Source: Thiohalobacter sp. | Lineage (GTDB): Bacteria > Pseudomonadota > Gammaproteobacteria > DSM-19610 | Assembly: GCA_027010005.1 (NCBI GenBank) | Contig: JALVCM010000065.1 | Coordinates: 1-5,081 of the forward strand | DNA length: 5,081 bases | Reading direction: 5' to 3' | Translations under genes and position numbers: made by a program | In this document: positions 1-4,010 of the stretch, one piece after another | Layout of the letters: every line of letters starts with the position of its first letter | Position numbering within the stretch: position 1 is the first letter of the stretch | The notes under the pieces: generated by a model | Told to the model about the DNA's origin: nothing | Database searches by the model: none | Seen by the model: the letters and a program-made list of their open reading frames with translations, nothing else

Positions 1-516
1 GATGAAGAACTGACATATGGTGGACGTTTTGGAATTTTACCCATGCCCGGGCTGGAGGTTGGTTTCTCCGGGGTGACCGGCAAGGCAACTGTAACCGAGC
101 TGGAGGATGACTCAGGACTGCCAGAGCTTGTACTGGATGAGGAGACGCGTGATTACCGTGTGTATGGCGCAGATTTCAATTTCTCATACCGGTCACTGGG
201 TGTACGTGGCGAGTACGTCAAGACGCGTGTCGGCTCCGCAAAAACCGGTATAACAGCATCGGGATCGGCAACCTGGGAATCCTGGTATACCCAGGCAGCC
301 TACAAGTTTCTCCCGACGAAATGGGAAGCTGTCGTACGCTACACTGACTTCGACTCTGCTGTCGATACGCAGGACGTACAACAATGGGCACTGGGCCTGA
401 ATTATCTGTTCACCAGTAATTTCATAGCCAAGTTTACCTATGAACTGAACGATGGTGAAAATGGAAGCCCTGCCGACGACAACCGCTTCCTGACACAACT
501 GGCTTACGGCTTCTAA
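1..516 (+). CDS. Outer-membrane porin-like beta-barrel protein, C-terminal part (5' truncated)
   Basis: The frame is open from base 1, so the gene begins upstream of the window. The 171 visible residues are the C-terminal end. The Met codon at 43 is internal, because coding sequence in the same style continues before it. The residues alternate polar and aromatic/hydrophobic positions in short stretches (VYGADFNFSY, YTQAAYKF, WEAVVRYTDF, WALGLNYLF, FIAKFTYEL) separated by acidic, Gly/Asn-rich turns, as in transmembrane beta-strands. The protein ends in LAYGF, and a C-terminal Phe is the usual outer-membrane assembly signal. The strand style resembles the phosphate-selective porin O/P type of Gram-negative porins, but the substrate cannot be told. 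A diheme cytochrome c gene follows 12 bases downstream, probably in the same transcript. Another outer-membrane barrel family is possible. The barrel call is firm; the porin subtype is not. Confidence 0.75.
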   Translation, partial: DEELTYGGRFGILPMPGLEVGFSGVTGKATVTELEDDSGLPELVLDEETRDYRVYGADFNFSYRSLGVRGEYVKTRVGSAKTGITASGSATWESWYTQAAYKFLPTKWEAVVRYTDFDSAVDTQDVQQWALGLNYLFTSNFIAKFTYELNDGENGSPADDNRFLTQLAYGF

Positions 517-520
517 GGAG
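515..520 (+). promoter_or_regulatory. Ribosome binding site of the cytochrome c gene
   Basis: AAGGAG begins inside the TAA stop codon of the preceding porin gene and lies 8 bases before the ATG at 529. This spacing selects 529 over the in-frame GTG at 520 and ATG at 523, which overlap or crowd the Shine-Dalgarno sequence. The position also suggests translational coupling with the porin gene. Confidence 0.8.
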
Positions 521-528
521 TGATGACG

Positions 529-1131
529 ATGAAAACACGTTTGACAAAACAGCTTAAAACAACCGTGGCTGCCATCTCCATCGGGGCTTCTGTATTGCTC
601 TCGTTGCCAGCGGCTGCATTCGACTACCCGGCACCAGGTGATTTTGCACGAGGCTCAAAGGCCTGGGCCGATAACTGTGAACGTTGCCACAACATCAGGC
701 CGGCCAATGAGCTGCGCGATGATCAATGGCTGACCACGGTATTCCATATGCGTGTGCGGGCCGGTCTCACTGGCCAGGAGGCCAGGGATATCCTGACCTT
801 CCTGCAGACATCCAATGTGGCATTTTCACCCGACACGACCCAGCCAGATGAGTCACCTGCCAGTAACCTGTCCGGCAAGGAGATTTACCATCAAACCTGT
901 ATCGCCTGCCACGGCCCGGATGGAAAGGGTGTGTTTGCCGGCGTTCCAGATTTCACCAATCCACAGGGGCGTTTGAGCAAGAGTGACGAGGAACTGTTGA
1001 AGAATGTACAAAACGGTTTCCAGAGTCCGGGATCGCCGATGGCCATGCCACCGCGTGGCGGCAACAGTGCGCTCACGGGTGGAGACCTGCGCAATGTTAT
1101 CAAGTATCTGCGCAGTGAGTTTGGTTCATAA
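529..1131 (+). CDS. Periplasmic diheme cytochrome c
   Basis: The product has 200 residues and is an exported electron carrier or redox subunit. A signal peptide is clear: basic start (MKTRLTKQLK), hydrophobic core to about residue 27, and an AAA-FDYP signal-peptidase-like site near residue 30. There are two cytochrome c domains. The first has heme motif CERCH (residues 50-54), with Met74 in VFHMRVRAGL as likely axial ligand. The second has CIACHG (124-129), with Met171 or Met173 in the SPMAMPPRGG segment as likely ligand. The domains are joined by a Pro/Ser/Asp-rich linker at about 96-113. The first domain follows the pattern heme motif, ELRDDQW, HMR, then a FL-ending helix, seen in small monoheme c domains. 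The gene sits 12 bases after a porin-like gene and before a strong terminator, so the two probably form the end of one operon. The redox partner and substrate cannot be inferred. The start at 529 is chosen from the ribosome binding site. Confidence 0.92.
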   Translation: MKTRLTKQLKTTVAAISIGASVLLSLPAAAFDYPAPGDFARGSKAWADNCERCHNIRPANELRDDQWLTTVFHMRVRAGLTGQEARDILTFLQTSNVAFSPDTTQPDESPASNLSGKEIYHQTCIACHGPDGKGVFAGVPDFTNPQGRLSKSDEELLKNVQNGFQSPGSPMAMPPRGGNSALTGGDLRNVIKYLRSEFGS

Positions 1132-1145
1132 ACGGGTGGACTACT

Positions 1146-1182
1146 TCAGTGTCGGGGCATAGGCCCCGGCACTGATTGTATT
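1146..1182 (+). terminator. Rho-independent terminator after the cytochrome c gene
   Basis: A 13-bp stem (1146-1158 with 1163-1175), one pair of which is a G-U wobble, encloses the 4-base loop ATAG. The inner stem is very GC-rich (CGGGGC / GCCCCG). It is followed by a moderately T-rich tail, TTGTATT. It starts 15 bases after the cytochrome stop codon and separates that operon from the MerR-type regulator. The tail is not a clean T run, so termination strength is uncertain. Confidence 0.8.
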
Positions 1183-1246
1183 GATAGACCGGTTGTTGAG
1201 TCCCGGGAACTTGGTTCATGATGTCTGCACGAGTACACTCGTTGCC

Positions 1247-1672
1247 ATGCAAAGCAGAAAACCGGGTCTGACAATTGGCGTACTGGCCGGACAGGCGGGT
1301 GTTAACGTCGAAACCATACGCTACTACCAGCGTATCGGGCTGTTGCATGAACCTCCCAAACCGGCACAGGGATACCGGCGTTACCCGCAACAGGTTGTAT
1401 CGCGTATCCACTTTATCAAGCGTGCGCAGGAACTGGGGTTTTCACTGAAGGAAATTGCCGAACTCCTGCAACTGAATGATGGAAGTTGCAGTACTGCACG
1501 CCACATGGCTGAGCAGAAACGTGAACTGGTCACAGCCCGGCTGAATGACCTGAAATGCCTGTACGATACACTCAGCAGCATGATTGATGCCTGCCGTCAG
1601 ACCGAGGCGGACGGCGCAAGCTGTGCACTGATCGACACCCTGACCAGGCAGCCGGACAAGCCCTCAGACTGA
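1247..1672 (+). CDS. MerR-family heavy-metal-responsive transcriptional regulator (Hg(II)-regulator-like)
   Basis: The product has 141 residues, close to the usual MerR length of about 140. The N-terminal winged-helix domain shows the family signature LTIGVLAGQAGVNVETIRYYQR (residues 8-29), GLL, then GYRRYP (42-47) and the second helical part with ELGFSLKEIAELL (62-74). A long dimerisation helix follows (about 84-115), then a short C-terminal metal loop. Cys81 (DGSC), Cys116 (DAC) and Cys126 (ASCALI) line up with Cys82, Cys117 and Cys126 of mercury MerR, though each loop differs by one residue. Cys104 is extra. This predicts a thiolate-bound soft metal, with Hg(II) most likely by similarity and As(III) or others possible. 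The ATG at 1247 gives the normal family N terminus. The in-frame TTG at 1181 sits directly behind a terminator and is unlikely. No good Shine-Dalgarno sequence precedes 1247. The gene is convergent with arsM and overlaps it by 9 bases, with no divergent partner gene of the usual MerR arrangement. Confidence 0.9.
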   Translation: MQSRKPGLTIGVLAGQAGVNVETIRYYQRIGLLHEPPKPAQGYRRYPQQVVSRIHFIKRAQELGFSLKEIAELLQLNDGSCSTARHMAEQKRELVTARLNDLKCLYDTLSSMIDACRQTEADGASCALIDTLTRQPDKPSD

Positions 1673-1682
1673 GGCCGGTTTT
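1652..1682 (+). terminator. Possible terminator hairpin spanning the convergent merR-type/arsM stop codons
   Basis: CCTCAG-A-CTGAGG (1662-1674) is a perfect inverted repeat that contains both stop codons. CCGG at 1652-1655 can pair with CCGG at 1675-1678 to extend the structure, with an internal bulge. A TTTT run follows at 1679-1682 in the plus direction. A realistic loop would be AGACT, with a 4-bp CCTC/GAGG stem. The thermodynamic strength was not calculated, and in the minus direction there is no T run, so this is at best a terminator for the regulator gene. Confidence 0.35.
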
Positions 1683-2479
1683 ACCGCTTCAATGGTCGCG
1701 GAAATGACATAGTCTTCTATTCCCCGCCCCGGCGCCCAGTCCCTGATAAATTCCAGTGATTCATCTTTCGGCTGAATGACAATGTCGGTAAAGCCTGCTG
1801 CTTCCAGCCAGCCTTCCAGTTCAGTGACCAGTGAGGCACCGGCCACACAGGCAGAATGCAGGTAAGGGTCGTTACGCATGGATTCCGGCAGTTCGGTACT
1901 GGCCACCACGTCGGAGACCGCCAGTCGTCCCCCGGGTTTCAGAACCCGAAAGGCTTCCCGGAACACCTGTGGCTTGTCGGGCGACAGGTTGATGACACAA
2001 TTGGAAACAATGACATCGATAGTGGCATCCGCGACCGGCAGGTACTCGATCTCCCCCAACCGGAACTCCACCTGGCTGAAGCCACCCTTCTCTGCATTGG
2101 CGCGTGCCTTGCTGAGCATGCCCGGTGTCATATCGATACCAATAACATGTCCCTTGTCGCCGACTTCCTGTGCCGCGAGGAAGGCATCGAAGCCACCGCC
2201 ACTGCCAAGATCAAGCACCACTTCTCCGGGCTTCAGGCTGGCGATAGCACGCGGGTTACCGCAACCAAGCCCCATATCGGCACCTTCCGGCACACTGTCG
2301 AGGTCTTCCTGTGAATAGCCCAGGCGGGTCGATATCAACGTATTGATCTGTTTGTCTTCGGAGACACCACAACAGGATGAAGCCTCGCCACAGCATTCAC
2401 CCTCGTTACTGGCCTCGGCAACTTCGCTGTAGGCCTGACGAACATTCTGGCGTATTCCGTCGGATTGTGACTGACTCAT
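1664..2479 (-). CDS. arsM: Arsenite S-adenosylmethionine methyltransferase ArsM
   Basis: The enzyme (271 residues) transfers methyl groups from S-adenosylmethionine to trivalent arsenic in the cytoplasm, giving methylated arsenicals. The Rossmann methyltransferase core is clear: motif I VVLDLGSGGGFD (87-98), acidic ribose ligand in GIDMT (114-118), SNCVINLSPDK (159-169) and RVLKPGGRLAVSD (178-190). The ArsM-specific GLGCGNP lies at 70-76. Cys161 (SNCVINL) and Cys211 (SACVAGA) are 50 residues apart, the same spacing as the arsenic-binding pair Cys174/Cys224 of the algal enzyme. A cysteine-rich N-terminal segment with two CC pairs (29-30, 36-37) is common in bacterial ArsM. The C terminus DYVISATIEAVKP is typical of the family. 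The ATG at 2479 is supported by AGGA 8 bases upstream, and the next Met would remove the cysteine segment. It is the last gene of a three-gene operon and overlaps the preceding transferase gene by 74 bases. Confidence 0.93.
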   Translation of the reverse strand: MSQSQSDGIRQNVRQAYSEVAEASNEGECCGEASSCCGVSEDKQINTLISTRLGYSQEDLDSVPEGADMGLGCGNPRAIASLKPGEVVLDLGSGGGFDAFLAAQEVGDKGHVIGIDMTPGMLSKARANAEKGGFSQVEFRLGEIEYLPVADATIDVIVSNCVINLSPDKPQVFREAFRVLKPGGRLAVSDVVASTELPESMRNDPYLHSACVAGASLVTELEGWLEAAGFTDIVIQPKDESLEFIRDWAPGRGIEDYVISATIEAVKPASV

Positions 2480-3149
2480 CGTTAGGTTCCTGTCGAGGTG
2501 GCTGGTTTGCGGCTATCCGGCAGACATCCTGCCAGCGTTTGTAATCTTCCGGGTGATCGACATCCCACAGCGTGTCGAGTTCCGCGTAACGGATACCGGC
2601 CCTGCCCAGGGTTGCCCGGGTCTGCTGCATAACGCTGTCGCTGCCCCAGCTTATATCCCTGAATATGCGCTCATCCGCCCTGTTCCCGCCGATGAGCACA
2701 TAGCCGCCGTCTTCGCTGGGTCCGATCACGACGTCAGACCCGCTGGCAAGCGTTTGCAGGGCATTTTCCAGGTAGGTTGTATCCATGACCGGGCAGTCGC
2801 TGCCTATCACCAATGCGCTGTTGAAATTGCGTAATGCCCGGTCAAGGGCAAGGTACATGCGTTGGCCGAGGTCATCACCCTGCTGGGCCACGAGTTTCAC
2901 TCCCGTGTGCGCTGCAAGTTCCTGGACAAGTGGATGTGTCATGTCTCCATCGAGGTGTAATTCAACCGGCGCAAGATGACTGCCAGTGGCGGTGTGCAGC
3001 GTTGTCTCGAGCAGTTGCTGGTAGGCGGCAAGTGCTGCATCTTTACCCATACCGGCAGCCAGGCGGGTTTTTACCTGCCCGTATTCCGGTGCGCGGGCCA
3101 TGATAACAATACAGGCATCGGGATAACGGTAAGGCCTGTATCTAGACAT
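2406..3149 (-). CDS. TIGR04282/DUF2064-family transferase (radical SAM/selenodomain-associated transferase 1)
   Basis: The protein has 247 residues and a GT-A-like nucleotide-binding fold related to CobY/MobA-type nucleotidyltransferases. Visible motifs are MARAPEYGQVKTRLA (17-31, the phosphate-binding start), QQGDDLGQRM (89-98), the metal-binding region GSDCPVMD (116-123), GPSEDGGYVLIG (143-154), DISWGSD (165-171) and WDVDHPEDYKRW (195-206). This family has no firmly assigned reaction here; it is known mainly as a genomic companion of the radical SAM protein now linked to arsenosugar synthesis. The start at 3149 gives a natural N terminus and overlaps the upstream glycosyltransferase by 8 bases (start codon before its stop), implying translational coupling. 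The 23 codons upstream of 3149 belong to the other frame of that gene. The family usually ends soon after the HPEDY motif, so the last roughly 40 residues are an extension. The final 24 or so are encoded within arsM and look unstructured. Confidence 0.9.
   Translation of the reverse strand: MSRYRPYRYPDACIVIMARAPEYGQVKTRLAAGMGKDAALAAYQQLLETTLHTATGSHLAPVELHLDGDMTHPLVQELAAHTGVKLVAQQGDDLGQRMYLALDRALRNFNSALVIGSDCPVMDTTYLENALQTLASGSDVVIGPSEDGGYVLIGGNRADERIFRDISWGSDSVMQQTRATLGRAGIRYAELDTLWDVDHPEDYKRWQDVCRIAANQPPRQEPNDESVTIRRNTPECSSGLQRSCRGQ
2488..2491 (-). promoter_or_regulatory. Ribosome binding site of arsM, inside the upstream gene
   Basis: On the minus strand AGGA (in ACAGGAACC) stands 8 bases before the arsM ATG at 2479. 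It lies within the coding sequence of the preceding transferase gene, so ribosomes must start arsM while that gene is still being translated. This supports 2479 as the true arsM start despite the long overlap. Confidence 0.65.
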
Positions 3150-3810
3150 AGTGGTTTGCCAGGTAACGTGCCGGGACACCGATATAGAATGCCAGCCGCA
3201 ATATCCACATGCGAACAATCGTCCTCACTGTGCCACGGGTTTCCCAGCGGCGGCTGGACGTTCCCAGTACGCTGTCGGCAAAAGCCGGCCGCATCACCTG
3301 TTTAAGGCGTGTGCTGAGATCGATATCCTCCATAAGCGGGAGTGTACGGAAACCGCCCACCTGCTCGAACAGGCTTCGTTGAATGAATATTCCCTGATCA
3401 CCGGTCAGAATACCCGTCAGTGCCGAGCGGACGTTCATCAGCTGCTCGACCACTCTCAGTAACCCCTGCTCACCGGAAAGACGTACCCGGAAGCCACCCC
3501 AGTCCGAATGTATCAGCGCGCGCGAGATTATCGCATCTGCCTGTGCCGGGATGGATGAATCGGCATGTAAAAACCACAACACATCGCCACACGCGGCACT
3601 GGCGCCGGCCTGCATCTGCACGGCCCGCCCCGGGCTGCTTGTCAGGCAGTGATCGCACAGTGGTGTCGCGATTATCACTGTGTCATCGTCACTGCCCCCG
3701 TCGATAACGATAACCTCGTGCCCCCGTTGCCGGAGGGGTTGCAGGGCATGCAGAAGCATGCCGATGTTCCCGGCTTCATCAAGAACAGGGATAATAAGAC
3801 TGAGCTTCAT
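3142..3810 (-). CDS. TIGR04283-family glycosyltransferase 2 (radical SAM/selenodomain-associated transferase 2)
   Basis: The protein has 222 residues and a GT-A fold of glycosyltransferase family 2. In order: LSLIIPVLDEAGNI (3-16) begins the nucleotide-sugar domain, VIVIDGGSDDDT (33-44) holds acidic donor-binding residues, GRAVQMQAGA (61-70), then FLHADSS (80-86) with the DxD-like metal site. GDQGIFI (137-143), PLMEDIDLSTRL (158-169, with the probable catalytic ED pair) and SSRRWETRGTVRTI (185-198) follow. The tail RMWILRLAFYIGVPARYLANHY (from residue 200) is hydrophobic and may rest on the membrane. The length and motifs match the TIGR04283 family, whose acceptor is unknown. It is the first gene of the operon with the second transferase and arsM. 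The ATG at 3810 gives the standard MKLSLIIP start. The Shine-Dalgarno sequence before it is weak. A minus-strand promoter candidate lies about 30-60 bases upstream. Confidence 0.9.
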   Translation of the reverse strand: MKLSLIIPVLDEAGNIGMLLHALQPLRQRGHEVIVIDGGSDDDTVIIATPLCDHCLTSSPGRAVQMQAGASAACGDVLWFLHADSSIPAQADAIISRALIHSDWGGFRVRLSGEQGLLRVVEQLMNVRSALTGILTGDQGIFIQRSLFEQVGGFRTLPLMEDIDLSTRLKQVMRPAFADSVLGTSSRRWETRGTVRTIVRMWILRLAFYIGVPARYLANHYV

Positions 3811-3840
3811 GACGAATAAATCAGAGTCTTCTTAAGATTA

Positions 3841-3855
3841 AACATTATAAATGTT
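3841..3855. repeat. 15-base inverted repeat over the -10 box, possible operator
   Basis: AACATT-ATA-AATGTT is a perfect inverted repeat with 6-base arms and a 3-base centre. It overlaps the whole -10 box of the proposed minus-strand promoter, a position where a bound dimeric repressor would block transcription. Its AT-richness makes chance occurrence plausible. No regulator can be matched to it. Confidence 0.4.
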
Positions 3856-3872
3856 CTTTAACTTATTGATAA
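3844..3872 (-). promoter_or_regulatory. Sigma-70-type promoter candidate for the glycosyltransferase-arsM operon
   Basis: Reading the minus strand, TTATCA (3872-3867, 4 of 6 matches to TTGACA) is followed after 17 bases by TATAAT (3849-3844, a perfect -10 box). Transcription would begin near 3837, leaving a leader of about 27 bases before the ATG at 3810. The surrounding DNA is AT-rich, so chance matches are easier there, but the spacing and exact -10 box make this the best promoter in the window. Confidence 0.6.
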
Positions 3873-3938
3873 ATAATATCTACGTGAAGTTTTCCGGCTT
3901 TCTGCCGATCAAATGGCCTGTTGATACTGCGCAATTAT

Positions 3939-3956
3939 GACAAATATGTCGCGACA
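3939..3956. repeat. Overlapping TGTC/GACA palindromes upstream of the PAS sensor gene
   Basis: GACA-AATA-TGTC (3939-3950) overlaps the perfect 10-base palindrome TGTCGCGACA (3947-3956), giving three alternating GACA/TGTC half-sites in 18 bases. The cluster lies 55-72 bases before the ATG at 4011, a plausible regulatory position. Short palindromes occur by chance, so an operator role is only a suggestion. Confidence 0.35.
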
Positions 3957-4010
3957 CACTTCACATGGATTTATTAAACTTGTGGCAAACAGAATACGTG
4001 GTTGGGTTTA

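Larger units (their letters stand above)
3811..4010. other. Divergent intergenic region between the arsM operon and the PAS sensor gene
   Basis: These 200 bases contain no credible gene. The half next to the glycosyltransferase (about 3811-3885) is much richer in A+T than the coding DNA around it and carries the best promoter candidate, for the minus-strand operon. The other half contains short palindromes (3939-3956). The 3' part just before the PAS gene has no canonical Shine-Dalgarno sequence and only weak plus-strand promoter matches, such as TTGATA at 3921 and TATTAA at 3972, which do not pair at a proper spacing. Confidence 0.8.

Noticed and set aside
1193..1224. MerR-type promoter with long spacer upstream of the regulator (TTGTTG/TTGAGT with CATGAT/TGATGT, and TCCCGGGA palindrome at 1201-1208)
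   Set aside because: The -10 matches are poor, spacings come out at 15, 17, 18 or 20 bases rather than 19, and the palindrome is not centred in any spacer. The small repeat CGAGT-AC-ACTCG at 1230-1241 is equally unsupported.
1181..1246. N-terminal extension of the MerR-type regulator from the TTG at 1181
   Set aside because: The TTG lies within the tail of the terminator hairpin, the extra 22 residues do not resemble MerR proteins, and the ATG at 1247 gives the normal family N terminus.
1856..2318. Two long plus-strand open frames opposite arsM
   Set aside because: They lie wholly antisense to a well-supported ArsM gene, have no recognisable domain and no ribosome binding site; they reflect codon bias on the other strand.
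3150..3218. Longer start of the TIGR04282-type transferase at 3218
   Set aside because: The extra 23 residues come from the overlapping glycosyltransferase in another frame, whereas the ATG at 3149 gives the normal family N terminus and a tight coupled overlap.
1664..3810. Selenoprotein in the operon, suggested by the 'selenodomain-associated' family names
   Set aside because: No in-frame TGA interrupts any of the three genes, and no selenocysteine insertion hairpin is needed; the names come only from genomic neighbours in other organisms.
3914..3930. Sigma-54 promoter (TGGC...TGC) upstream of the PAS gene
   Set aside because: The GG-GC distance is 12 bases instead of the required 10.
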